From contig NZ_JAANBD010000025.1 in assembly GCF_011089885.1 (NCBI RefSeq), positions 421,426 through 485,425 on the forward strand: DNA of 64,000 nucleotides, written 5' to 3'. Position 1 is the stretch's first letter; the number at the start of each line of letters is the position of its first letter. Origin of the DNA: Thioalkalivibrio sp. XN279. GTDB lineage: Bacteria; Pseudomonadota; Gammaproteobacteria; Steroidobacterales; XN24. Below the pieces are notes generated by a model that was not told the DNA's origin, did no database searches, and worked only from the letters and a program-made list of their open reading frames with translations. Below, in pieces: positions 42,001 through 49,731 of this stretch. The position numbers were made by a program, and so were the translations under genes.

Positions 42001-44364
42001 GTAGGGCTGGTAGGCCGCCACTGCACGCGTGTCGAACTCGAGCGCCAATGCCATGTTCATAGGCGCTGGCGCGCGGGCTTCCCCGTCGTCGAGCACGACG
42101 CGCATGTCGTATCGACCCTGCCCGCGAATGCGCAGGTAGCGCTGTTCCCCGGCCGGGATCGTCCCGACATACCTTGCGCCCGACGAATCTCGCTCAAGGC
42201 CGCCACGCTCGCCCGCCCGGGCCACCATGTCGATACTCAGTTTCTGCTCAGATTCCAGCGCCAGCGCCACGTCACGATCCGCAACGGGCAGGGCGTACCA
42301 GTCCTCGTCGCGCCACTCGCCGACCTCTCCCGTGATCCCACCGTCACGCGGCACAGGCCGGGCAAAGGCCGGGTTGTCGTTGGGCTCGCAATCCACAGCG
42401 CAGGCGAAGCGCTCCAGGCGTTCCAGGTCGAGTTGATACTCGGCCTCGCTGGGCCGGCCGGTAATCAGCTCCAGGCGATAATCGCCGGGCGGAAAAAGGC
42501 CCTGGATGACGAGTGGCTGGCCGTCCGGCGCGCTGGCCTCGCGCGTCTTGACGCCGTCCCAGTACAGCTGCGCCCGGATCGCGCCATCAGCCGCGGGCCG
42601 CATCGTGAGCCGGATATGATCGTGGTGTGCAAGATGGAAGCGGTAGTTGTCGCGGTCCGCGGGATCGGACAGCAGTCCCGTGCGCACCTGGCCGATGCGC
42701 AGCGGCAGCATGCGGGTCGGATCGTCATTCGGTTCGCGCTCGCCGTTCGGGTCCGGCGGCCCGAGCGGCCGGGTCAGCAAGGTGTAATCCCCGTCCTCCC
42801 GGCCGCTGACCCCCACGTAGTGCACGCCGGGCATCAGGAACAGGTTGTCCAGGGTGATCCTGCGCTGCTTCGCCTGGCCACGGATCTTCTGCGCCTCCCG
42901 TCCCGCGCCGTCGTGGTAGGCCACTTCATGCACGCCGTCGCCCACCACCTGGAAACGCCACAACTGCGGCTCGCCGTCGACCACGATGCGAAAAAAGTCG
43001 ATGTCGTCCTTGTCGATACGGCCCTTGATACGCTGGTTCGCCGGCATGCCCGTCGCCAGTGCCACGCTGTCGTTCGGCTCCGTTTCTACGCCTGGCTCAT
43101 GCGGCCCAGCGGGGGCGAGCGTGACGGAGTACTCCACGCCTTCCTGGCCCCGCCCCAGCGACAACCCGTACTCACCCGCATGCAGCGAGATATCCTCGAG
43201 CCTGACCTGCCCCGTCCCGGAGCGACATTGCAGTTCTTCACCGCGATGATCGAGCAGGCAGAACGTCAGCCCGTTCCCGCCCGCCACTGCGGCCTCCAGC
43301 AGGAGCCGCTGCTCGGCTGACTCCGGCGTGAGCTCGAACAGGAAGAAATCAGTATCGCCCTTGCGCTGGAACCGACCGGTCAGCGCCTGGCCGAGGTCCA
43401 CCCGGTTGGCCGTCTGCCACTTGTCGTTGGGTTCAGCCTCGGCACCGGCGACGCGCACGCCGCCCTCTTCCAGGGCAAAGAACCTGAGCGTCTCCGGCTC
43501 AGCCTTTACGTGCGCACGATACTGACCGGCCTCGAGCGACAGCTCAGGCAGCCGCGCCTGCCCTCGCCGTCCCCCGGATACGCCGCTGAGCTCCCGGCCT
43601 TGGGCGTCGAACAAGGCGAGGCGCACGGATCGACCGACAGGCACCTGCGCAGTGAGGTCCCAGCTTTGCTGCGCCTGTGCCTCGCTCACCTCGATCTCGA
43701 ACCACCCATCCTCGGCGGCGGCGTAGCCGAGATGCCCGCGGCCGGGTCGCACCGCAAGCGCCTTGTCACGGCTGGAATTCTCAGCGGCACTCGGTGTCAC
43801 TCCGAAGTCCCTGCCCTCGCGGATGGTCAGTCGATAGCCCCCGGACTCCGCCTCGGGCGCGGCGCCTGGCCCCATCGCCTCGAAACTGACACTGTCCACG
43901 GGCGGCCGAAAGGGTGCGTTGCCGCCGGCGCGCGCCACCCCGAGCAGGTAGTCACCCGGCTCGAACAGCAGGTCCTCGGCCCCCGCCGGACGACTGCCGT
44001 CACGACTTCCCAGCCGCAACAGCACCTCCCGGTCCGCCACACCGCTGCCGTCCTCGGCGTACTGCAGCCGGATCACTTCGAGCACGGTCAAGGCCCCCGG
44101 AATGCCTTCCAGCTCGAAGCTCCAGCGTTTTCGGGCGTCGACGTCCGACACCGTCCACAGGAAGCCGTCCTGGTCCCCCGCCGGCATGCTGCCCAGCACA
44201 CGCACGGCTCCGTCGATCCGGTTCGCCGTCTCCGGCGTGTCATTGGGTTCGGTCTCGTGGATACCCACCTGGGCGCCAACCGGCCCTGTCAACCACAGGC
44301 ACAGCCAGACCGCGGCAAGCCGTCTGCCGACACGCCGGCCCAAACCGGGACGCGCATATTCCAC
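39010..44364 (-). CDS. Giant PPC-repeat/discoidin-like/VWA secreted protein
   Basis: A 1784-residue exported protein. It has a signal peptide (residues 12-31). Five E-x-EPND modules of the pre-peptidase C-terminal type start near residues 37, 315, 428, 540 and 655 (for example ETEPNDTPETANRI), with a sixth, degenerate one between the first two. Two discoidin-like regions follow (about 900-1230), and then two von Willebrand A domains. The first has FAWDTSASVG in place of the metal site; the second has the intact MIDAS motif FILDASGSM, with VLLTDGEETCDGDPE later. It should act in protein binding outside the inner membrane. The GTG start at 44364 has AAGGAG nine bases upstream. The C-terminus PGDSASLLLR carries no sorting signal. 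Confidence 0.85.
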   Translation of the reverse strand: MEYARPGLGRRVGRRLAAVWLCLWLTGPVGAQVGIHETEPNDTPETANRIDGAVRVLGSMPAGDQDGFLWTVSDVDARKRWSFELEGIPGALTVLEVIRLQYAEDGSGVADREVLLRLGSRDGSRPAGAEDLLFEPGDYLLGVARAGGNAPFRPPVDSVSFEAMGPGAAPEAESGGYRLTIREGRDFGVTPSAAENSSRDKALAVRPGRGHLGYAAAEDGWFEIEVSEAQAQQSWDLTAQVPVGRSVRLALFDAQGRELSGVSGGRRGQARLPELSLEAGQYRAHVKAEPETLRFFALEEGGVRVAGAEAEPNDKWQTANRVDLGQALTGRFQRKGDTDFFLFELTPESAEQRLLLEAAVAGGNGLTFCLLDHRGEELQCRSGTGQVRLEDISLHAGEYGLSLGRGQEGVEYSVTLAPAGPHEPGVETEPNDSVALATGMPANQRIKGRIDKDDIDFFRIVVDGEPQLWRFQVVGDGVHEVAYHDGAGREAQKIRGQAKQRRITLDNLFLMPGVHYVGVSGREDGDYTLLTRPLGPPDPNGEREPNDDPTRMLPLRIGQVRTGLLSDPADRDNYRFHLAHHDHIRLTMRPAADGAIRAQLYWDGVKTREASAPDGQPLVIQGLFPPGDYRLELITGRPSEAEYQLDLERLERFACAVDCEPNDNPAFARPVPRDGGITGEVGEWRDEDWYALPVADRDVALALESEQKLSIDMVARAGERGGLERDSSGARYVGTIPAGEQRYLRIRGQGRYDMRVVLDDGEARAPAPMNMALALEFDTRAVAAYQPYGQRLTGTLELSNEGTAVTTVALEAVTSNARWQVSTRPGELRIEPGASATAEVRVAVPDDAWADRPVRISVQAADGQGGAVETYAEIDVDRDAPLAAPERHWDVPDALLGGLNVAWQALGGRWTGEEDGKIGQGLGQIFDGMAVRGEGLSLRSGNDAWVYQSTVVLAGDGPVEVAGIALNPLGRDSTSAWLRRFALALSDDGVTFRRVLDGILEPQPREQYFVLPEPTQARFARLDFIDDYNGHQGGSRGLGEWKVIARPGADVSAGVGLNLADPALGGHVAWARPVISQRWDDDVLQPESRRTRVRLRAGKHLEWVVGFHHNRAAQITALEWLHSPDGNAAERIARVEVAVSVDSPLGPWSPIGSWAVDGPGEKRLALDAPTWARFVRFSTPAAERDVFLEAPGAVRIIEHSADDSYRSILGEWGATGGRAMYEALQPIAPARAFEPAAHGSRPSAAPLEPGKTVDGQVLLGRHEHWYRLQVPAGQNTLLIRLAGEPTVRTVLALETASGEPLPLRPIERRSDLHRMEAVVEPGSTVYLHVSEPPRNVVFAWDTSASVGAFLPVIYGAMAAYARDLVPGRDAANLMPFGAGLLMQDWHGEPYLVQTILNEYPRGESSSAAEGTLRRASEALGRHAGTKAVVLITDAATGREPQMWNSFERVRPRIFSLGLDSTGALGRYPAREQDLLQDWARVNGGHYAHVGSEGEMEVAFDRAATMLRGSAPYQLTVDAEFREALGPGTLEVRSGDGAGLGSGGVLFILDASGSMLQRIDGRRRIEIAREVLVEAATRNLQPGTPVALRVFGHREPNACRTDLEIPLQPLDPAKAGAVIGRVEARNLARTPIADSIAKAESDLARATGPKTIVLLTDGEETCDGDPEAVITALVDKGFDMRLNIVGFALGDEALESQFEAWAELGGGRYFKADDENGLGHALAEALRTPYAVYDYTGLQVAEGIVDGERLELPAGTYSVLVKTSPPQTLEGIDVYPGDSASLLLR

Positions 44365-44443
44365 GGGGCTGCTCTCCTTCGGGGGCCGTCTACAACACCT
44401 AACGTAATGCGACCCGGGATTCCGCCACCGGCAATTGCGGCGG

Positions 44444-44473
44444 CGGCCATGGCGGGGTTGGCCGGCCTTTTTC
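44444..44473 (+). terminator. Hairpin with T-run in the leader of the 44538 gene
   Basis: CGGCCA (44444-44449) and TGGCCG (44459-44464) form a 6-bp stem followed by GCCTTTTTC. It resembles an intrinsic terminator on the plus strand, yet the only plus-strand gene nearby is downstream. It could act as an attenuator in the 5-prime leader of that gene, or stop stray transcription. Confidence 0.35.
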
Positions 44474-44537
44474 GTTAATCCATTTAAGCCCGTACGTGAT
44501 GGTTGGGCGTTTCATCCCATGCCACAGGGAGACATTG

Positions 44538-45557
44538 ATGGGGACCACGAGAGGAATCCGCGCGCTCCTGGTCGTGCTGGCCGCCGGCGCGATGCTGTCG
44601 GCGCCGGTGCAAGCCAGTGGCTTCAGCCCTGTCGAGACGCTCGTCATGGCCGCAAGCTCCGCCACCGCGCTCGACGACCGCCAGCTGCGCACCCTGCGCA
44701 GCGAAGCCCAGCGCGAACGCCAACAGCAGCGCAACCTGCGCAAACAGCAGCTGAACGATGCTGCGCGGACCTTCCGCGTGGACGCCGGCAACCTCGAGGC
44801 AGACTACAAAGAGAGCGCGCGCGCCATAGACACCGAGTTCAAGCTCGAGGAGGTCGGCCTGCAGGCAGAAATCGACGCCAAGATTGCGGCCCTCGAAGCG
44901 GAAATGCACAAGCGCCTGAACGCCCGCATCATGGCCGGGACCGGGGAGGACATGGCGCAGCAGATGCAGGCCATGGAACAGGAAGCCAAGGCTTACCAGG
45001 ACCGCCTGTTCGAGGCCCGCAAGCGCGGCGCAGCACACATTCATGCCGCGCGGCTGCGCGCCGAAGCCCGCAAGGACGCGCTGTTCCTCGAAATGGACCA
45101 GCTTGCGCTGCGTCGGGCCGATGAGCTGGGACTCACCACGACGCCGGAGCCGATCCTCGCCGCGCCCATCGGCGGAGAGCTGACGCGCCAGGAGGCGCAA
45201 TGGAACGAGCGCGAACTCACCGAGGTCGAGCGCATCACTGAACGCCACGCCAAGCTGCTGGCCGGCTTCAGGAACGGAGAGCGTTTACGCGCATGGGAGC
45301 GGGCCAACCTCGAACAGGATTTCGCGCTCGACTGGCAGGAGCGCAGCGAGCTGCAGGCCCTGGAATCACAGCAGACATTCTTCAACGCCTTCCTGATGCA
45401 GTCTGCCGAGGCCGGGGCGTTCGACCAGCAGGCGTACGTGGAGCGTCTCGCGGACATCACCGAACAACAGCGCCTGATCAAGATCCGCTACGAGCAGGTC
45501 CGGCGCGAAAACCAGATCAAGCGCCGCGAAGAGAAGCGGGCCTTGTCGGGCGGTTGA
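44538..45557 (+). CDS. Exported coiled-coil protein of unknown function
   Basis: A 339-residue protein: a signal peptide (LLVVLAAGAMLSAPVQASG), then almost entirely charged alpha helix with heptad-like spacing, for example LRTLRSEAQRERQQQRNLRKQQLNDAARTF and RLADITEQQRLIKIRYEQVRREN. It should form long coiled coils in the periplasm. GGGAG lies 8 bp before the ATG at 44538. It precedes another exported protein of unknown function by 80 bp and may be co-transcribed with it. It is divergent from the giant VWA protein. No family was recognised. Confidence 0.65.
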   Translation: MGTTRGIRALLVVLAAGAMLSAPVQASGFSPVETLVMAASSATALDDRQLRTLRSEAQRERQQQRNLRKQQLNDAARTFRVDAGNLEADYKESARAIDTEFKLEEVGLQAEIDAKIAALEAEMHKRLNARIMAGTGEDMAQQMQAMEQEAKAYQDRLFEARKRGAAHIHAARLRAEARKDALFLEMDQLALRRADELGLTTTPEPILAAPIGGELTRQEAQWNERELTEVERITERHAKLLAGFRNGERLRAWERANLEQDFALDWQERSELQALESQQTFFNAFLMQSAEAGAFDQQAYVERLADITEQQRLIKIRYEQVRRENQIKRREEKRALSGG

Positions 45558-45636
45558 CCGACCGCACGCCGCCCAGGGGGGCAATGACCGCGCGCATCCC
45601 GCGCTGATGGATATCACCGAGAGGAGCATGAAGCTA

Positions 45637-46413
45637 ATGAGAACAAAAACCGCGTGGATACTTGCATCGCTGCTGCTGGCGCCGCTGGCCGCAGCGCAGG
45701 AGGTCTCCCGGCTCGAGATCTCCAAGCCCCCCGGCGGCGCCGAGGCGCTGACGAGGATCGACCTCTACCTGCCTGCGGACGTCTCGAGCCTCGACTTCAA
45801 CAACCCGATCAATGGGGAGCGGACCCGGCTCGCGGTAGCGAAGGACGACGCCGGCGGTGACCTGCTCGCCGCCCACGATGCCGTCAATGCCGAGTGGGTG
45901 GCGCAGGGCTACGAGGTCGAGTCACCCGTCAGCTTCGCCGGCATCGGGGATTACGCCAACAACAAGGACGTGAATATCGGCATCGTCCTGAAAGTGGCGC
46001 CGACCTCGGGCGCGAAAGCCATCACCATAGAGGGCACGGTGGCGCTGAATTTCATCGATACGTCCAGTGCAAAGAAGGCCACGCTCAAGGCGATCCCGAC
46101 AGAAACGGCATGGGGCAGCCCCGGCGTCGATACACCCATCGGCCCGGTGCGCATCGAGCCGGCGTCATCGATGTTCATGGACGACGTCATCTACCAGGGT
46201 TACCAGGTGATGAGCCCCAATGCGCCCGTCATCGCCGTGACGGTCGTGGGCGGAGATGCCTCTGAGGAAGCGAACAGCATGGGCATGGGGCTGGAGCCGG
46301 GCATGTTCGTCATCAAGGGCGACGCCCCGCAAACAGTCGACCTCAACGTGACCTACGCTTCGACCGAAACCAAGGAGATTCCCTTCAAGCTGACCTTCGG
46401 CGTCGGGCTCTGA
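45637..46413 (+). CDS. Exported protein of unknown function
   Basis: A 258-residue protein: a signal peptide (WILASLLLAPLAAAQ) and a beta-rich mature part with ISKPPGGAEALTRIDLYLPADVSSLDF, KAITIEGTVALNFIDTSSAKKATLKAIP and a C-terminal TETKEIPFKLTFGVGL. I chose the ATG at 45637, as GAGGAG at 45621-45626 gives good spacing there; the ATG at 45628 would be too close. The family is not recognised. It ends six bases before the stop of the convergent kinase B gene. Confidence 0.6.
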   Translation: MRTKTAWILASLLLAPLAAAQEVSRLEISKPPGGAEALTRIDLYLPADVSSLDFNNPINGERTRLAVAKDDAGGDLLAAHDAVNAEWVAQGYEVESPVSFAGIGDYANNKDVNIGIVLKVAPTSGAKAITIEGTVALNFIDTSSAKKATLKAIPTETAWGSPGVDTPIGPVRIEPASSMFMDDVIYQGYQVMSPNAPVIAVTVVGGDASEEANSMGMGLEPGMFVIKGDAPQTVDLNVTYASTETKEIPFKLTFGVGL

Positions 46414-46419
46414 CCGGCA

Positions 46420-49122
46420 TCAGTGTGCGGTGACGGATCTCGCCTGCGGATCGCTGGGCAGCGCCAGGGCGAGCGCATGCGCCGCGCGGCAGTGCGCTAC
46501 GTAAGGCAGCGTGTTGGCCTGGCCCGCGTCTGCAACCGGCAACGCTGCCGCCAGGCGCGCGGCCGCCGCCTCGCGACGGCCCAGGGCGAGTTCCGCCTCG
46601 CCGAGCAGGCAGCCCGCGATACCCACTGCGAAGTGGCTCTCGGGCAAGGCGCCGGCCAGGATCGGGAGCGCCACGCGCGCGGCGGCTTCCGCGCGCTGCG
46701 GTGTGCCCTGGCGCAGGTGAATGAAGGCCTGGGTGAGCAGCGGGAACGCCTGGCGGTAATGGTCGGGCGCCAATGACGTCGCATAGATGGCACGGACCTG
46801 CTCCAGCAACTCCAGGGCCTCTTCGTAGCGCCCCGCCAGCACTTGCATGACTGCCAGGTTTTGCATGGTGTTGGCGACGGAGAGATGGTCGTCGCCCAGG
46901 GCGACGCGCCGCTGCTCCAGCAGAATCTGCATTTCCCCGATAGCGCGTGCCTGCTCACCGGCGGCAGACAACGCCAGCACCAGGTTGTTGCGCATGCTGT
47001 AGGTGGACTCGTAGCGGTCGCCGTATTCTCGCTCAATGATGCGCAGCCCACGTTCCAGCGTGGCGGCCGCCTCCGCAGGCCGCCCGAGCAACCGCTGGGT
47101 TCTGCCGAGAATCGCCAGCGGCACCGTGAGGCGGGCGTGGTCAGGGCCCAATTCTGTTTCCACCGCCGCGATCGAGCCCAGGGTAAGAGCCTCGGCCTCC
47201 GCATACTCACCCTTTTCGCCGAGGACCTCGGCCAGGCCGTTGGCGGCTGCCAGCCGGCTGCCCAGGTCTGAGGCCCCAGGGTCGCTTGCCAACGCCAGCG
47301 CCTCGCGGAACACTGCCTCGGTGTCGCGCAGGGAGCCATACGCCCGCAACACGTCACCGGCATCGAGCAGCACCGCGGTTCTGCCCGGGCCTGCATCACC
47401 GGCCTGCCTGCGCACAATTTCGAGCGCGTCTTCGATCGCAGCCATGGCGGGCTCCCGGCGATCGAGTTTCATCCAGTGACGCGCCAGCTCGGCCATCGCC
47501 ACCGCATAGGACATCGAATCCGGACCGTCATGCACGCGGTGCAGCGCAACGACTTCCTCCAGCAGTTCGGCGCCCTCCTCCATGTGCCCTGCATAGTGGT
47601 GCAGCATGGCCAGCGTCCCCAGCATCTCGGCGCGCAGGGCCGGATCGTGGTGCAGGTCCGCGCGCACGCGCCGGGTCGCGGCATGGATCGAGTCCCAGAT
47701 GGTGGTCTCGCGACCGCGCAAGGCATCTTCGGCCATGGGGTCGGCCTGGCGAAACAGGCCCACGAGCAGGTCCTTGACCTCGGTGACGCGGGCGGCCTCG
47801 CGCTGGGCAGCGTCGCGTTCCTGGCCGAGCCGCACAGCGGATACCTGCAGCGTGACCACGAGCCCCAACGCGAGCAGCACCGCGGCAGCCGCCCAGGGAC
47901 GGCGCCGGAAGAAGCGCCGCGTCGCGTCCAGCGCAGATTCTGGTCGCGCTGAAATGGCGCGGCCCTTGAGATGATTGCGAATGTCCTCCGCCATGCCGGC
48001 TGCGGACAGGTAGCGGCGCTCGGGAACCTCGTGCAGTGCCTTGAGCACGATGAGGTCCACGTCGCCCTTCAGCCGTCGCGCCAGCTGCACGGTGGAACCC
48101 GTCGCACTCGAGGTCAAAGCCTCGCCGGACTCGCTGTCGCGCCGCACTACGGTGCTCGGCGGCAGGGTATCGGCGCCGGCCGTGGTGGCACTCCCCATAC
48201 GCTGCGGCCGACGCCCGGCCAGCAACTCGTAAAGCAATACGCCGAGCTGGTAGATGTCCGTGCTGGTGGTGACCGGGCCGCCGGCCAGCTGCTCAGGCGC
48301 AGCGTACTCGGGCGTCATCGGCCGTTGCGCCGTACGAGTGAGCGGGGACTGTCCCGCCGCGGCGTCCGGGTCCAGCAGCTTGGCAATGCCGAAATCCAGC
48401 AGTCGCACCCGGCCCTGCCCATCGACCAGGATGTTGCTGGGCTTGAGATCGCGGTGCACCACCAGCTTCTGGTGGGCATGGTGGACAGCGTCGGCCACCT
48501 GCAGGAACAGGTCGAGCCGCGCCTCGACGCCGAGCCGGCGCGCAGCGCAATACGCCGTGATTGGCTCGCCCTCGACATATTCCGTGGCCAGCCAGGGCGT
48601 ACCGTCGTCGGTGGTGCCGCCGTCGAGCAGGGGCGCGATATTCGGATGCGCCAGGGAGGATAGGATCTGGCGCTCGGCGACGAAGCGGCGCACGGCATCC
48701 TGGCCGTCGATCCAATGGCGCAGCACCTTGATCGCGATCGTCTTGTCGTAGGCGCCGTCGGCGCGTTCCGCGAGCCATACGGAAGCCATGCCGCCGCGTC
48801 CGAGCAGCCGCACCAGCCGGTAGGGCCCCAGCCGCCGGATGCCCTGCGGTACGGCTTCATCCGGGGAAGCATCCTGCTGCTGGAGCGCATCCTCCACCAG
48901 GTGACCGAGCCCCGAAGCCGCAGCGGCGAAGAAACGCGTGCTGCGCCGCTCGGCCGAAAGCAGGCGTTGCACTTCCGCCCGCAACGCGTGGTCGTCCCCG
49001 CTGCGTTCCGCGAGGCGGGCCTCGCGCTCGTCCGCGGGCAACTCGAGCAACTCCGAGAACAGCGCGTCCACCACGTGCCAGTCGGGCCGGCCGGAATGGC
49101 GCAGATCAGGCCCGCCACTCAT
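46420..49122 (-). CDS. Ser/Thr protein kinase with TPR domain, paralogue B
   Basis: A 900-residue protein with the same plan as kinase A: the N-terminal W..VDALFSELLELPADEREARL motif, a kinase domain (about residues 97-370: LLGRGGMASVWLAE, AIKVLRHW, VHRDLKPSNILV, LLDFGIAKLLD), one membrane helix (about 418-436), a coiled coil, and tetratricopeptide repeats to the end. All catalytic residues are present. It starts six bases after the stop of an ECF sigma factor gene, and the two are surely co-transcribed. In this arrangement the kinase is thought to control the sigma factor; that is known only for some relatives. Confidence 0.92.
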   Translation of the reverse strand: MSGGPDLRHSGRPDWHVVDALFSELLELPADEREARLAERSGDDHALRAEVQRLLSAERRSTRFFAAAASGLGHLVEDALQQQDASPDEAVPQGIRRLGPYRLVRLLGRGGMASVWLAERADGAYDKTIAIKVLRHWIDGQDAVRRFVAERQILSSLAHPNIAPLLDGGTTDDGTPWLATEYVEGEPITAYCAARRLGVEARLDLFLQVADAVHHAHQKLVVHRDLKPSNILVDGQGRVRLLDFGIAKLLDPDAAAGQSPLTRTAQRPMTPEYAAPEQLAGGPVTTSTDIYQLGVLLYELLAGRRPQRMGSATTAGADTLPPSTVVRRDSESGEALTSSATGSTVQLARRLKGDVDLIVLKALHEVPERRYLSAAGMAEDIRNHLKGRAISARPESALDATRRFFRRRPWAAAAVLLALGLVVTLQVSAVRLGQERDAAQREAARVTEVKDLLVGLFRQADPMAEDALRGRETTIWDSIHAATRRVRADLHHDPALRAEMLGTLAMLHHYAGHMEEGAELLEEVVALHRVHDGPDSMSYAVAMAELARHWMKLDRREPAMAAIEDALEIVRRQAGDAGPGRTAVLLDAGDVLRAYGSLRDTEAVFREALALASDPGASDLGSRLAAANGLAEVLGEKGEYAEAEALTLGSIAAVETELGPDHARLTVPLAILGRTQRLLGRPAEAAATLERGLRIIEREYGDRYESTYSMRNNLVLALSAAGEQARAIGEMQILLEQRRVALGDDHLSVANTMQNLAVMQVLAGRYEEALELLEQVRAIYATSLAPDHYRQAFPLLTQAFIHLRQGTPQRAEAAARVALPILAGALPESHFAVGIAGCLLGEAELALGRREAAAARLAAALPVADAGQANTLPYVAHCRAAHALALALPSDPQARSVTAH

Positions 49123-49128
49123 GATGTA

Positions 49129-49659
49129 TCAGCGCTCCAGCGCATCCAGCAGGTAGGCGCGCGCGCGCGCCCAGTCCCGCTCGACCGAGCGCATCGGGCG
49201 CTGCAGCAAGCCGGCGGTCTCCTCCATGGTCATGCCCGCGAAAAACCGGCATTCCACGATGCGCTCCAGCCCCGGGTCAAGCGCGGCGAGGCCCTTCAGG
49301 GCGTCGTCCAGCGCCACCACGTCAAGGACCGCCGCATCGGCAGACGGCACCCCGTCCTTGAGCGTCACCATCAGGGCGCCGCCACCGCGCTTGTCTGCCT
49401 GCCGCCGCCGTGCGTAGTCGACGATCAGGTGGCGCATCACCGCCGAGACGACCCGGAAGAACTCGTCGCGATCGCTCCAGAATCCGCCATCCTCGGCCGC
49501 CAGCTTGAGGTAGGCCTCGTGGACCACTGCGGTGGTATTCAAGGTCTCGCCCGGTCGGTAGCGGCGCAGGTGCTGGTGCGCGATGCGTCGCAGGCGGTCA
49601 TACGTGTCCGCCATCACCGTACTTGCGCCCGGGGCCGGGTCGGACATTTCCTTGGTCAT
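49129..49659 (-). CDS. ECF sigma factor paired with kinase B
   Basis: A 176-residue extracytoplasmic-function sigma factor. Region 2 is YDRLRRIAHQHLRRYRPGETLNTTAVVHEAYLKLA with FFRVVSAVMRHLIVDYARRR; region 4 is ALAALDPGLERIVECRFFAGMTMEETAGLL with SVERDWARARAYL. The spacing and the STLNTTALVHEAYL-type pattern are those of the group typically found next to Ser/Thr kinases (TIGR02999-like). No anti-sigma factor is present; the adjacent kinase is the likely regulator. It starts 72 bp after the phosphoketolase gene on the same strand. Confidence 0.92.
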   Translation of the reverse strand: MTKEMSDPAPGASTVMADTYDRLRRIAHQHLRRYRPGETLNTTAVVHEAYLKLAAEDGGFWSDRDEFFRVVSAVMRHLIVDYARRRQADKRGGGALMVTLKDGVPSADAAVLDVVALDDALKGLAALDPGLERIVECRFFAGMTMEETAGLLQRPMRSVERDWARARAYLLDALER

Positions 49660-49731
49660 CGCGTTCCGCTTTCCTTAGCCTGGGCAGTCATAGCCAAGGG
49701 TTCCGAGTCTAGCCGTCCGGCGTGCCCGTCG

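Noticed and set aside
41164..43320. A 718-codon open frame on the plus strand inside the giant VWA gene
   Set aside because: The opposite strand carries repeated EPND modules; the antisense product is compositionally odd and has no start signal.
39010..44364. Giant VWA protein as a target of the sortase at 10172
   Set aside because: Gram-negative sortases often act on VIT/VWA proteins, but this one ends PGDSASLLLR without LPxT(G/A), hydrophobic helix or basic tail.
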